From Ilex aquifolium (lineage: Eukaryota; Streptophyta; Magnoliopsida; Aquifoliales; Aquifoliaceae), in assembly GCA_951799425.1 (NCBI GenBank), contig OX637395.1, forward strand, positions 17,842,951 through 17,906,950: DNA of 64,000 bases, in the 5' to 3' direction. The position numbers and the translations under genes are program-made. Under the pieces are notes generated by a model. It had not been told where the DNA came from and made no database searches. It saw only the letters and a list, made by a program, of their open reading frames with translations. Below are positions 1-11,679 of this stretch, piece by piece; the first letter of the stretch is position 1, and every line of letters begins with the position of its first letter.

Positions 1-202
1 CTTCAAACGGTCCGGTATATCTTGGCGCTAACTTCTCCTTCTTGCCGAATCGAAACACGCCCTTCTTGTGTGACACCTTGGGAAACATGTAATCTCCCAC
101 TTTGAATTCCAAGGATCTTCGTCTGTGGTCCGCATAGCTCTTCTGTCTACTTTGCGCCGTGCGTAGCCTCTCTCGGATGAGTTGAATCTTCTTCGTAGTT
201 TC
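1..202 (-). pseudogene. Integrase C-terminal fragment of element C
   Basis: The reverse complement matches the integrase C-terminal stretch of element B (about 24420-24610) closely. It covers the basic segment after the catalytic core and the barrel-like module read as KLAPRYTGPFE just before the chromodomain. The frame is not fully open. The fragment runs off the window edge and is cut at 202 by a solo LTR. In this family the module helps integrase bind DNA. Where B has an in-frame TAA at 24428, this copy has a CAA codon, which bears on how B lost its frame. Confidence 0.8.
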
Positions 203-2489
203 TGTAACGCCCCAAAACACACCCTGGACGGCATTACATACTAAAACCATTTACATCATGAGAGCACTAATATCATCCATAAATAAATTAAACTTCATTC
301 ATCATCCATAAAATATTTACATCATTATCCAAAAGAATATGCCCAACCATGACATTTACATCTCAAAAATTAATTAAAGTAGCACAGCGGAATAGCAAAA
401 GAAACCAGACCTTACAGTGTCCAAAAGAATAACCTAGTCTAGTACAAAAGAAGCTACATCTCTACATATCCACCTCGGGATCTAGGTTCCCCTCGAGTGG
501 AGCCTCCCAATGCCCTGACTCGTCGATGCCGAGATCCTCCTCTAGCACCAAATCTGAAAAATGTAATTTGTAGGGGATGAGCACGAAGCTCTGTAGCAAA
601 ATCTTCCCAACTCAAACAAGGTTTATAAAAATACAAAACGGGTCGGTCACATTTCACAAATATCATATATAACTTTTGAAGTAAAACCAGGACATTTAAA
701 TAGATCTCAAGTTTAAGGAACAACAGTAATTGAATGAATAAGTGGGACCACTATACAGTTAACAAATCATATCCAAATATAATCCAATCCACCATAAACC
801 TTCTATGGTAGAGTGAACAATAACCCATATACAATAGATAATCCATTCTACCATAAACCGTTTTCAACAAGTTCTCGCGGAATCCCATACTTCCGGAAAC
901 TCTTGTCGAAACCATTTCTGGTACAATGCACGATAACCCACACTGTATGTCCGACACAACCCACGTTACTAATCCGTGATCATTAGCGATATGAAAAGTT
1001 TATACCCACACGGCGTACAAAGGCGTCTACCCACTCCATGTGGTAGGAAAATTTCATATCCGCGTGGCATATAAAGACGTATACCCACTACATGATACCC
1101 GGTCAATAGTAATCCATGTTCGTATCGCACAACCACGTAAGAAATAAAATACCAACAATATCTCACATAACCAACAATTACACAAGTCCCCAATTCACCC
1201 TCAAAGCCTTATTTCTCAAGCATCCTTACAAGGAACCTCCTGAGAAGGAATGAGCATCCTTACAAGGAACCTCTCATTCATGTTCCTCCAAACAACCCAA
1301 CAAGAAATACGATATCCACAATTTCCACCATTAACAAACAATTCCATAAACCCCTAATTTTTCTCAAGTAGTTGTACAAAGAATAATATAAGAAAATGTA
1401 CAAGAGATCATCATAAATACCATTTTGGTGTACAATATCAAACACTAAAGTTTTGAAAGCAATACCAAGGAAAAATAGAGGGAAAAGTCCATTTCTCTTT
1501 AAAACCAAGGTTTGAAGATGAAAAAGAGAAATTTAATAGTTACCCAATCATCACAATGTTCAAAACATGACATTTATTTCAAGAGGAACAATAATCATGT
1601 ATATAATAGCAAGTATATATGATTTTGAACCAAAAGAATACATATAATTTAATCCTAGCCCCAATGTAAGAGAAATAAGAAGAAATCCCCTACCTCAATG
1701 CTCAAGAGTTAAACCAAATACCAAAGCTTCAAGACCTTCTTGCTTTCCTTTCTTTTCCTTTTAATCTCCTCTCCCTAGGGTTTTCAAAAGATTTGGGTGA
1801 GAGTGGGTGAAGAATGGAAGAAAAGAGAATGAGTAGAGAAGTGAAATCTTAGAAATCTAGGGTTTTAATCTTCTAAAATGGTGTATCTCTCCTTATCTTT
1901 GATGTTCTTCTCTCCCTCTCTTTCTTTCTAAAGGTGCCTAGGGTTTAGAAGGCTGAAATGGGGCTCAATTAGTCGGCCTTAAGTATTTATAGGGAGAGAG
2001 AGAGAGACCGAAATTCGCGACTTTAAAATAAACAGTCTGGTTTTGGTAGTACCGGTACTCGGTACCGGTACCATTCAGTACCGGTACCCAGTACCGGTAC
2101 AAGAAACCTTCTGGAATCGGGGTACCGGTATTCAGTACCGGTACCATTCAGTACCGGTACGCAGTACCGGTACCAATTACCCAGTTTTGCCTATTTCTTT
2201 TGTTTTCCATTTCCAATCCATTCCAAAACTAACCAAATCCATCACAAACCTCTCCAACACATATTTATACACCAAACCTATCTAATACAAGTTATAGGAC
2301 CTAACATTTTATATTTTCACTCACTAAAACTAAATTTCAACTATGATTTTTATTAACATTTTAAATCTTTACTTTTCAAATTTACAAAGTTCAAACCCAC
2401 TTCAATTCCCCTATCCACATCTTTACAACCATTAATTGCTATATCTATATATCTATATGCATATATAAAAGAAAATGCGGGGTGTTACA
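203..2489 (-). repeat. Solo LTR of the element A family
   Basis: The reverse complement starts TGTAACACCCCGC and ends GGGGCGTTACA, and aligns with element A's LTR along its length. It is flanked by the 5-bp direct repeat GTTTC (198-202 and 2490-2494), so it arrived by integrase and then lost its internal region by LTR-LTR recombination. Inside are a TATA box (TATTTATA on the plus strand at 1984-1991), an eight-copy TACCGGTA array, a splice-donor-like AG/GTAGGG near 1690, and one diverged unit of the 80-bp repeat seen four times in A (about 1215-1280). Confidence 0.93.
2047..2173. repeat. TACCGGTA palindrome array, eight copies
   Basis: Eight copies of TACCGGTA, most extended to GTACCGGTAC or GGTACCGGTACC, are packed into about 125 bp. 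The array lies about 55 bp upstream (minus strand) of this LTR's TATA box. Spacers are short and variable. Element A's two LTRs hold six and five copies at the same place. Confidence 0.9.
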
Positions 2490-2494
2490 GTTTC

Positions 2495-2599
2495 CCCATT
2501 GTAGTCCTTACTCCGTTAGTTCGCTGCACACTCTGATATAAATTACAATCCACCAAAGGTTACAATTGAAACCTAACCAGACTTGTCCTCCCATTTTAG
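2495..2599 (-). other. Non-coding internal segment shared with element A
   Basis: The reverse complement of about 2495-2560 matches element A around 16655-16720, including the string ATTTATATCAGAGTG apart from minor changes. It resumes directly after the solo LTR's target duplication, so it belongs to element C. No reading frame is evident. Confidence 0.6.
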
Positions 2600-4017
2600 C
2601 TTCCAAATTCATATACAATTTTTTTTTAACGAAATAATTTAAGAAAAATTAACATAATATCATCGAAAATACCATTTTAGCGGTCACTACCAATCACTAG
2701 AGTTTTGAATTCATGAGCAAATAAATAATCAAGCTTTAGAATCAAGAATAAATGGCTATCAAGCTTGGAAATCAAGAACAAAAGAACAAGCAAGGTTTGA
2801 AATTAATAACAAACGAATCTCAAGTTTTTTTGGAATCCAAAATAAAGGAACAATCAAGTCTCGAATTCCATAACAAACCCATATCAAGCTTTGGAATCAA
2901 AATAAGAAACAATCAAAGCTTGAAATCAAGAACAAAGTAACAATCGAATCTTGGAGTCAATAACAAAGACATATCAAACTTTGTAATCAGGAACTAATAA
3001 GTCTCAAGTTTCGAACTCAAAAACAAATAGTAATCAAGTATTGAAATCAATAATAAACGAATATCAAGTTTTGGAACCGAGAACGAAGGAATATCAAGTA
3101 TTGAAGTCAAGAGCAATTGAATGTCAAATCTTGAAATCAAGAACCGATGAATATCAAGTATTGAATATCAAGAATAAATGAATCACAAGGGTTAGAATCA
3201 ATAACAAATGAATATTAAATTTGGCTATCAAGAACCAATGGATCATCAAGCCTGGGGAAATTAAAAAAACAAAGGAACAACCAAGTCTTGAAATCAAGAA
3301 CCAAAGGATGTCAAGTATTGAATATCAAGAATACATGAATTACAATAGTTAGAATCAATCAAATGAATATCAAATTTGGCTATCAAGAGCAAATGAATAT
3401 TAAGCTTGGAAATCAAGAATAAAGGCGTATCAAGCTTGAAAGTCATGAACAAAGGAGAAATTAAGATTTAACGGAACAATCATGTATGGAAATTAATAAC
3501 AAACGACTATCAAGGTGTGAAATCAAGAACAAATGATTATGAAGCTTAGAAATCAAGACCAAAAGAACACTCAAGTCTTGAAACCAAGAATAAAAAATAT
3601 CAAGTATTGAATATTGAGAATAATTGAATCACAAGGATTATAGTCACTACCAAGTGCATATCAAATTTAAATATCAAGAACAAATGAATATTAGGCTTGG
3701 AAATCAAGAGCAAAGGAACAATCACTTCTTGAAATCCATAACAACGAGTATCAAGCTTAGAATTAAAAATAAGGAACAATCAGGTATTGAAATCAATAAC
3801 AAACAAGTATCAAGGGTGGAAATCAAGAACAAAAGAGAAATCGAGAGAAAAACACATTTCCCTTGAAAACTAGGGTTTGGTAGCAAGCAAGGCGATTTAA
3901 AGGTTACCCAACCATCCCATTATTTTCCACATGACATTAATTTCAAGAATAGCAAGAATCAAGGATTGAATAGTATACATATAACATTTAGAGTCAAAGA
4001 AATACATATAAGTAAAC
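2600..4017 (-). repeat. LTR fragment expanded by an internal minisatellite
   Basis: The edges match neighbouring parts of an LTR such as solo LTR E': about 2620-2705 resembles 59215-59290, and about 3840-4017 resembles 59310-59500. In E' the two edges lie a few tens of bases apart, separated by one short motif. Here that motif has become about 1.1 kb of tandem repeat. The fragment lies between protease and integrase remains of element C. How it got there, by insertion or by recombination with another copy, is not clear. Confidence 0.7.
2705..3850. repeat. 30-bp minisatellite, roughly 38 units
   Basis: Tandem units of about 30 bp have the core ATATCAAGTATTGAAATCAA followed by a GAACAAATGA-like end. 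Units at about 3090-3180 line up at 30, 30 and 31 bp. A longer-order pattern recurs: blocks starting ATCACAAGG or ATTACAATAG followed by a TTAGAATCAAT-type unit appear near 3180, 3335 and 3630. Monomers are well diverged, so the array is not new. Short open frames inside it are chance products. Confidence 0.85.
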
Positions 4018-4275
4018 CTACTGGTAACTGAAATGTAATCTGCTAGTACGTAACCCCTTACAGAACAGCCTGGTATCCCCCTGTTCTCCCGTAGGCAAGT
4101 CAACATATAAAGCATGTTCTAGCTCGTCGGAACCCAATCCCAATTCCACAGCGTCTGCAGTACGTATAAAAGAATGAGTCGCATAGGAATCCAATAAAAT
4201 TCGGGCCCAAGAATGGTAGAGAAGAACAATACCGTCCACAACGGCGTTGGAGGCATCTTCCTCCGGTTGAGTCAA
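4018..4275 (-). pseudogene. Aspartic protease fragment of element C
   Basis: The translation reads like the protease segment of element B ([16 protein letters not shown] and what follows). It keeps the block before the active site, but the expected D-S/T-G triad reads D-S-Y, so the catalytic glycine is lost. The helical segment around HSFIRTADAVELGLG is conserved with B. Homology fades after the CKG motif where the LTR fragment begins, so the second half of the protease is missing. In living elements this enzyme cuts the Gag-Pol polyprotein inside the particle. This copy cannot. Confidence 0.75.
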
Positions 4276-4331
4276 AGAAAAACCCTTCCTTGATTGGCGC
4301 CGCCAGGGGCTTGAGCTTGTAACGGTCGCTG

Positions 4332-4790
4332 CTATACTGGCCTTTGTAGAGGTGGCTTGTTTGCTGGTACTTGCCCGGTTGCTTGATTGCTCCTGGGTGA
4401 AAACGATGGAAAGTTATTTCTGAAGTGCTCAATCCCTTCGCATCCGAAGCATTGACGCGAGTCAGTGTCTACTCTATTCTGAGTAACCCCAGCTCCTCGA
4501 ATGTCTTGATTCCTTGGCCCCGAAGCTTGGTCAGGTCGGCGGTACGGAGTTGCCTTTTGTGTGACTTCATTGCTGCTACCGGCTCTCAAGGGACCACCTT
4601 TAGCGAAAATTTTTCTTCGTTTGATCTCCTCTGTGTCTTTCTCCAGCAAGTTCGTCCACTCCACTAGATCCTTGTATTCTTGAATTCGGAGTGCAACCAG
4701 CTTCTCGCGGATGGAGCGCCTCAAACCTTGTTCAAAGTGTTTAACCCTCTTTGCATCCGTGGCCACAAGCTCGATTGCGTAGCGAGACAA
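4332..4790 (-). pseudogene. Gag C-terminal fragment with broken zinc knuckle, element C
   Basis: About 150 residues match the end of the Gag core and the nucleocapsid part of element B: the block ending FEQGLRRSIREKLVALRIQ, then an arginine-rich linker with [13 protein letters not shown], then a CCHC knuckle. The knuckle reads CFGCEGIEHFRNNF, so its last cysteine is replaced by phenylalanine. The N-terminal half of Gag is absent, and AT-rich sequence lies between the fragment and the primer-binding site. Gag normally forms the particle and its knuckle binds the RNA genome. The protease remnant follows in another frame. Confidence 0.78.
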
Positions 4791-4975
4791 CTCATCGAAT
4801 TCGAGTAAAAATATAAATAAATAAATAAATCCCTAACCTAACTAAACAACAAATCACACCTATTTCATACACATATAACCTCAAACCAATTCAAGCTTAA
4901 AGTTTCTTCAACCTAGTCTTACTTTACTTGTGGTAATCCATAACCTACAGCTCCCATGTAAGACCAAAAGCCTAA

Positions 4976-4987
4976 GCTCTGATACCA
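4976..4987 (-). other. Primer-binding site, tRNA-iMet type (element C)
   Basis: The minus strand reads TGGTATCAGAGC, complementary to the 3' end of plant initiator tRNA-Met, four bases inside the LTR edge. It fixes the 5' side of element C and its minus orientation. Confidence 0.9.
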
Positions 4988-4991
4988 TTTC

Positions 4992-7850
4992 TGTAACGCC
5001 CCAAATACCACCCTGGACGGCATTACATTCTAAAACCATTTATACCATGAGAGCAACTAATAAAAAAAATCCATAAATAACCGGGGGTCCTTAATTCAAC
5101 GAAATTCGGGCAGAGTCTCTTTTGTTCGGGGAACTCTACCCAAAACACAACCTGTGCAATTATATTACACCGACCACACCGGGTCCATTTATCCATCAAA
5201 TATTAACAACATTATCCCAAAAGATTTCCATTCACCACATGTAATATTCACAATAACATTCCCAAAAGAATACGCCAAGCCATGGCCACAATATCAAAAG
5301 AATATGCCTAACAATGGCCTTCACATTTCCAAATGAATTAAATTAAGATAACGCAACGGAATAACAAAATACTAGACTTTACATGACTTCATAATAGTTT
5401 CTCTAGTCTAGTACAAAAATACATGACATCTCTAGATGTCTCACTCGGGATCCCAGTATCCCTCTAATGAAGTTTCTCCTTGACCCGGCTCATTAGCACC
5501 GAACTCCTCCTCTAGAGTAAAATCTGAAAATATTCAACTGTAGGGGGTGAGCATGAAGCTCTGTAGAAAAATCCTCCCAAACCCAAACAAGGTTTCGAAA
5601 ACATAGAAAACGGTCGGTCTCCTTTCACAAATATCATATATAACATTTGAAGTAAATACATGACATTTTAAATAGATCTCAAGTTTAAGGAGTAACAATA
5701 ATTGAATGAATAAGTGAAACCATTATACCGTTAACAAACCATTTCCAAAAATAATCCAGTCCACCATACACTGTTTCCACAAGTTCTCGCGGAATCTCAT
5801 ACTTCCCAAGACTCTTGTAGAAACCGTCTATGGTAGAATGAACAATAACCAATAATCCATTTCCAACTTTAAACCATTTAAGAAGGGCGTCTTCTGATGC
5901 ATTGTCCCACACCAATGCACCGGCCAAGACGATTCAACCCATCATCTCATATATATATATTGGTTCATCCCCGTACCATGTATGTTGATTGCTTCTCATG
6001 AATCTATCCTACGATTATACCTAGTCCACCTATTACCATCGCAATCACAAGCACTATAGGAAAGGGCGTCTACCATCCCAATGGCAGTGACGAATCCCTT
6101 CCTAGGAAAAGTATATCATCCCTTGTTCGAACTCCAGTGAACGATAGTGGTCGCATTACCAAATGACAATCCACTACAAGTGTTAGGAAACCATCTCACC
6201 CCCACTGGGATAGACTAACCTCTAACACTCTACGGCATCTCTCGAAGGCAATCCAAGTCCATCACAACAACCATACAATTGAGGAAACCAAAATATTCTC
6301 AATTCACCAACAATTCCAAAAAAATACAAAATCCACAATTTCTCATTTATAATTCAAGTATCACAATTGTACCACTCTCAATATACTACAATAATAAGGG
6401 ATTAAAATATGCAAGAGATCATATCAATAAAACCTTCACAATCTTGATATCAAAATTCTAGGGTTTTCCAAACAAAACATAATTTCTTGGAACTAGAACA
6501 AGGATTTGATGAAAACATGATTTAATCAACTATAGGCATTTAGAAATCAATAATCCATGTATTTTGCATAACCCAAATAGGTAATTTCTAAAACTACTAT
6601 TTTGGAAATTCAAGAACAAGGTCTCTTGAACCCAAACATACATTTTGTTCAAAATCATGTTTCAATAAACAAGGAACCAAGAATTCTTAACTATTTATCA
6701 TATAACTATCAAGAATATGGGAAACATACATATATAATAACCCTAGCCTCAATGTAAGTGAATGGAAAGGAAACCCCTACCTTGAATCCTTAATTTGTAT
6801 GAAGAACTTGAGATTTGATCTTGAATCTACCCTTAAATCTATTGTTTTTCCCTTCCTTTCTTCCTCTCTAATGCTCTCTAGGGTTTCAAGAGGTGTGGGG
6901 TTGTGAGGGGAGTGAAAGAAATGAGGGCAAATGGGCTGAATCTGTGTTTTAAACACAGCAGTCCGCGAGTTTACTGTTCATGGCTGAATTTGGGTTTTCT
7001 CCAAAATTACGGTTTTGCCACTAAAAATCTCCAATTTGATCCGTATGACTACCCTAAGGTTTTTCGACGTTCCGGATTCATTTTTAATGTTATTTTAACC
7101 TAAAAACATTTATTTTTATGATTTATTTCAAAACTAAAATAAATTTACACTCGAAACATTAAAATTACTATCCAAAGAATACCATAGTGCAGATTTTTGG
7201 TCAACTTCGGAGAATAAACTGATTTGACTCAGGTATTTCTAGTATGTGTGACCTATATGGTTGGAAATATATATGAGTTAGGGTTGTAACAAAAATAACG
7301 GTGCGCAATTTGGACTTTCCAACAAAGAGTTATGATCAAATTGATGAAAGGTAGTCTGCCGGACTGTTTCGACATCGCTTCGTTATCTGGGTATAACTCT
7401 CTCATCCGAGCTCCGATTGAGATGATTCAAGATGATATGGAATACTAAGAAAGAGCTCTACAACTTTCATGTTTTGAGTTTTGAAAGATATTGAATGAAT
7501 CAAGGTTTAAATTGGGCTTGAAGTTGCAGCCAGTGCACTGTTTATGTGCACTGTTCACTGTTTCATCCCTTTTCCATTTCCAATCCATTCCTAAGCCAAC
7601 CAAATCCATCACAAACCTCTCCAACACATATTTTTACACCAAACCTATTTAATACAAGTTCTAGGACCTAAAATTTCATATTTTCACTTATTAAAACTAA
7701 ATTTCAACTATTATTTCCACTAATATTTTAAATCTCTACTTTTCCAATCTACCAAATTCAAACACACATCACTACACATATCCCCATTTTTACAACAATT
7801 ATTTACTATATATCTATATACATATATAAAATAAAATGCGGGGTGTTACA
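4992..7850 (-). repeat. 5' LTR of element C (2859 bp)
   Basis: On the minus strand it runs from TGTAACACCCCGCATTT to GGGGCGTTACA, next to the primer-binding site. Terminal parts match the A-family LTR (for example 7560-7850 with 2205-2489). The middle has diverged and contains 10-bp palindromes CAGTGCACTG (7531-7540) plus a near copy. It keeps the GAGC..GCTCACC element (5549-5562) and a splice-donor-like AAG/GTAGGGG near 6780. It is longer than its relatives partly because of a patch of about 95 bp near 5082-5180 that resembles the tail of D/F-type LTRs. Confidence 0.85.
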
Positions 7851-9460
7851 ATGTTTTTTTGAATTTGGTTTTAATTAATCTAGTTTATGTTTTGGTTAAA
7901 TTTGGTTAAGTTAGGATGCTTATTTCATGCGATTCACGTTACAATTAGGTTATTATTCTTATGTTTTGCAGGGATACCATAACCCCGATTGCGCGGGATT
8001 TTCATATATTAGTTGTGCACTATCCTAATATTTTCTTAGAAACTCATTATTATGAACACGTAAAATTCCTTATTTTGAGAAATTTTTTGAGATATTTCAC
8101 CCTTTATTAAGCTTACATTTGTAGTGGAGATGTAAAACCTATTGCAGATTTTGAGCCAATCCTTCTTGGAGAGATATTTTACAATGACTCAAGTAAGAAT
8201 TTTCGATTTAGCAATAAATTTCTTTGAATAATATCATTATTTTTGTTTTGATTAGCACTCATTGAATTACATGGTTAGCATTTTCCTTAAATTTTTAATT
8301 CGGAACTATGCAGGTGCATGATTTCTGAAAAATGATCTTAGACCATCTTTGAATTAATTTTGAGCCTTAGCCATTTATTTTACGAAATTATATCCCTAGC
8401 TAGCCGTATTTGAGCCTAAAAAGTATAATTTCTTTTTCATAAAACCCATAAGCAAACCGAGCCACAGAAAAAATATATTTGATATACCCTTGCTATCTAA
8501 TTTTCTTGCACCCTCTTTTAGAGTCAAGAGCAGAAGAAAAGGAAGAAAAGAAGATGGTGATTGTTGTTCAAAGAAAGAAAAAAATTTGTGGAAAGAAAGA
8601 GAAAGAAAGAAAGAAAAGAGCCAAGAAAGTGAAAAATGAGAAAGAAAATGAAAGAATGGAAATACCATATATGTGAAAGTTTGAAATAGGAAAGAGGTGT
8701 GCCACATTAATCAAGAGAGGATAGCTTTTGAATGACGTTGACGTCATTTCTTGAACCCTAAACCCATGGCCACGTTATAACCTTATTAAAGTCCTTTTTT
8801 ATTCTAGAAGTCATGCATGTGTATTATTTTCATCTATTCATGAGAAAGGGGAAGTGTTGATTATGTGTTTGATGTTGTGTTAATATTCCTTCATGAGATT
8901 ATGCCAAATTCCAGTTTTATTCAAATAACCGTTCTTTTGATATATTACATGTGAAATTATTTGCTTTGTTAACAATATTCTTATCGCATGTAATTTTTGA
9001 GTGATAGTCACTATAACAAGAGTGTATTCTTTGCTGAGTGATCTCCAAGAAAGGATTGACATAAGGCTAAGTCTTCTATCGCAAAGTGAAGGGTGGTGAT
9101 ATTTCTTAAGTAATTTTTGAGATAATGGAATCATTGCACACACACACACGAGTTTTTTTTAAAATATAATGATAGTGTCATGGCTAATGTGTGTTACTCT
9201 TATAGTGATCAGGGAAGGGAGGTGTCCTGACAAAACAGAGGAATGGTGATTTAATTTTATTTGTGAAAAATATGAATTATTGTATTCTAACCATTGAAGT
9301 TTGTAGGTCGCTTCACTGGAAACCTTCACGAGACAAAACTTGTCCACTAGGGATCACCTAGGGGTTTAACGGCTTGTTGCATATACTAAATGCAATCGTG
9401 AAAACTAAGAAAGTGATTTTGTTTTGTTATTTGTTTTTATTACTAGGGACTAGTAATGTT
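7851..9460 (+). other. 3' non-coding internal region of an Athila/Tat-type element (probable)
   Basis: There is no credible coding frame in these 1.6 kb. The last part (about 8830-9470) has the look of the spacer that precedes the polypurine tract in Athila/Tat elements, including the phrase ATTACTAGGGACTAG. The segment at 8530-8660 is purine-rich (GAAA repeats). The left part, 7851-8500, is AT-rich and I cannot assign it. The assignment rests on family resemblance from memory and on the LTR that follows. Confidence 0.45.
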
Positions 9461-9461
9461 T

Positions 9462-9472
9462 AGGTTGGGGGG
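9462..9472 (+). other. Polypurine tract of the Athila/Tat-type element
   Basis: AGGTTGGGGGG lies directly before TGTGATTTACCC, the start of the LTR. A G-rich tract followed by TGTGAT is typical of Athila/Tat 3' ends and primes plus-strand DNA synthesis. Confidence 0.6.
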
Positions 9473-11193
9473 TGTGATTTACCCTAATTAGTGCGTTAAT
9501 GGAATCGATTAATAGGTATATTGTGTTAGTGAAACGAGTTAAAATGGTCAAGATATACGAAATTAGGGTTAGTGCGTAGAACAGGGTTAATGCATTAAAT
9601 GTGTTATTTTTCAGGGTTTTGTGTGAAAATGATGCAAAGTAAAGGGGAGCAAACCGTCAAAGCTTAAACCAGCAAGGGATCAAAGTGTAAATACATCAAA
9701 CCATCAAGGAACCAACCATCCAAGATCCAGAGGGTTAGCACCGTCCAGACGGTGGTGGTGGCGTCCGGACGGTAACTAAACCGCCTTAAGCCTCTTGCTC
9801 CTCTCCCATTAGTTAGCTTCTACAACAAATGTTCTGATTGGTCAGTTCCATGGCAACCGCCTCAGCCTAGCCTCCCAGCTTCTATAAATAGCCCCTGTAG
9901 CTTTCATTTTTAGCATTCGGCGAAGGGGAAATCCAGAGAGAGTGGAGGGAAGTTAGGGGAGTTCAAAACATTGCCAATAAATCCAAAGAGAGTCAAATAT
10001 AGTCAGTGAGTGAAAGAGAGAGAGAGAGATACAGTACAGAGAAACCCTACTGGACTACTTCCAACCAGCTTTCCAGCCGACTCTTTTCTTTCTTCTACAT
10101 TTCTGTTATTCCTTTTTACTTGGAGAGTTGAACCTCTCCCACTTTTGTGCCCTAATCGGTATTAAGAGTGGTCGTGTTTCAACTATTCCTCGAGGAAGGA
10201 TTGTCTGTGTTTTATTTTATATTTTAATGGAACTATATCGCACCTCTTGCTCGTCTATAGCAATGGGGCGTGAGTACTCCACTTATACCCTTCGGTGAAG
10301 GATGAACATATGTACGATATTGTTTAAGTTATGGAAATGCCGATGTTATAACTATGATTTAATGTTATATATACCTCCCATATTGATGGATGATTGCGTT
10401 TATAATATGCTCATGGTTATGAACACCGAGCGGTACCTAATGCTATATACCATACTATCTACTAATTATGTACTTCATGCATGATACAGTGATGTATATG
10501 ATTGGGCTTTACGTAAAAGTTGATTTATTGGTTATAGATGGGTTAAGTCTCAGCATAGCCAATGCTTTCGATTCAATGCATAAACCGGAATCTCGTCATC
10601 AGTGAATCATCAACCTGCCAGTTGAATAACTGTAGTATTCCTTCTGAATGGCTTGCCTTCTGGTTTACTATAGTTGTTTAACTGTTCCATGGTACAGACA
10701 TGCCGATTGAGTAATTCAAGTATTCCTCTTGAATGGCTTTCCTTATGATTTACTCAAATTATTTGATTGTTGCATTGAAATATACCTGCCGGTTAACCTA
10801 ATCAGTTGCTGGATAAGATTTAATATACATCATATCTACTAGTTGGCTTTCCAGTAAAATGGGGATTAATTGCTGTGAGGTGACATTTCCAGTACTTAGC
10901 CAATATAACGCATATGGAATCCCCGAACTGAAGGGTATCTTTTAATTATCGCATCTCGTATCTTTTCAGTTATCGCATTTCCACAGTTTTAGTTAAGTTT
11001 GTTTTAATTGTCCTAAGCTCACACTATAAGCTATTTCTACTACATTTTGTATCTGTAACAACTTCACCGTTTCTGTTTTGATTTCCAATATTAGCTCTTG
11101 TGGATTTGACCTCGGACTTAAACCGAGTATTATATTGCAATTTTGACCACTTATACTTGGGTGTATACAACTATTCAGATCGAATGTGAGTCA
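9473..11193 (+). repeat. Athila/Tat-type 3' LTR
   Basis: It starts TGTGATTTACCC after the polypurine tract. A TATA box (TATAAATA) lies at 9883-9890. The tail has the 'TGGATTTGACCTCGG ... CCGAG ... CTTATACTTGG' phrase typical of Athila/Tat LTR ends (11099-11160). A second, diverged copy lies at about 32810-34371. The exact 3' edge is uncertain, and I place it at a CA near 11193. About 110 bp upstream of the TATA box is the palindrome CGTCCGGACG (9762-9771) next to a near copy, CCGTCCAGACGG. Confidence 0.65.
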
Positions 11194-11669
11194 TACTCCG
11201 TCACCTAGGTACCGGTACCTAGCAACTGAAAAAAACCTAGGAAATAAAGATCTAGGTATCGGTACCCCGTTACTCAGGTAGCGGTACCTGACAGACAGGA
11301 GGCTCAGGTACCGGTGCCACGTGTAAGAGGTACTGGTACCTCTTTCAAACTTTTCAAAAATTTAAATATAACTTGCCAAGCCTTTGGGCCTTGAGCCTTC
11401 TTGTTTAAAGGATGTAATTGGTTAAATATTAAGTGTGAATTGATGGGGATGGGACCTTGAAATGGTCAAGTGATTGATATGTACACAAGTTATGCGTTTG
11501 GGATTGCTCTAGTATAAGGGAGACTCTGCCCAAACTTTGTGTTGGTTATGATCGCAGTGAAGGGGATGTGATGACATGGTGTCGGTTTATGCGGCATTCA
11601 CGGCTACTTCCGCAAGTTGATGGACGATCAACGGATTGAGAAAGGACCCCCGGGTTTAGGGGTGTCACA
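11194..11669 (+). repeat. 3' end fragment of a D'-type LTR with GGTACCGGTACC array
   Basis: The stretch matches the downstream end of LTRs D' and F in plus orientation: a palindrome array (about 11208-11340, copies AGGTACCGGTACCT and decayed variants), then CCAAGCCTTTGGGCC, then a tail ending GGACCCCCGGGTTTAGG and GGTGTCACA at 11669. The upstream part of the LTR is missing. It abuts the Athila/Tat-type LTR on the left and Tat pol remains on the right. Confidence 0.7.
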
Positions 11670-11679
11670 AGTATGTCCA

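Larger units (their letters stand above)
1..4991 (-). mobile_element. Element C: decayed Tekay-like chromovirus, internal region
   Basis: Reading the minus strand from right to left, the order is primer-binding site, gag remnant, protease remnant, an LTR fragment, a non-coding stretch shared with element A, and the integrase C-terminus at the window edge. Its 5' LTR lies at 4992-7850, and the 3' LTR would be left of base 1. RT and RNase H are absent, and the LTR fragment at 2600-4017 stands where they would be expected. A solo LTR (203-2489) was inserted later. All coding parts have lost key residues, so the copy is dead. Confidence 0.8.

Noticed and set aside
2752..3866. Open frames at 2752-2940 and 3624-3866
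   Set aside because: They lie in the 30-bp minisatellite, so their Lys/Asn/Ile-rich products only reflect the repeat.
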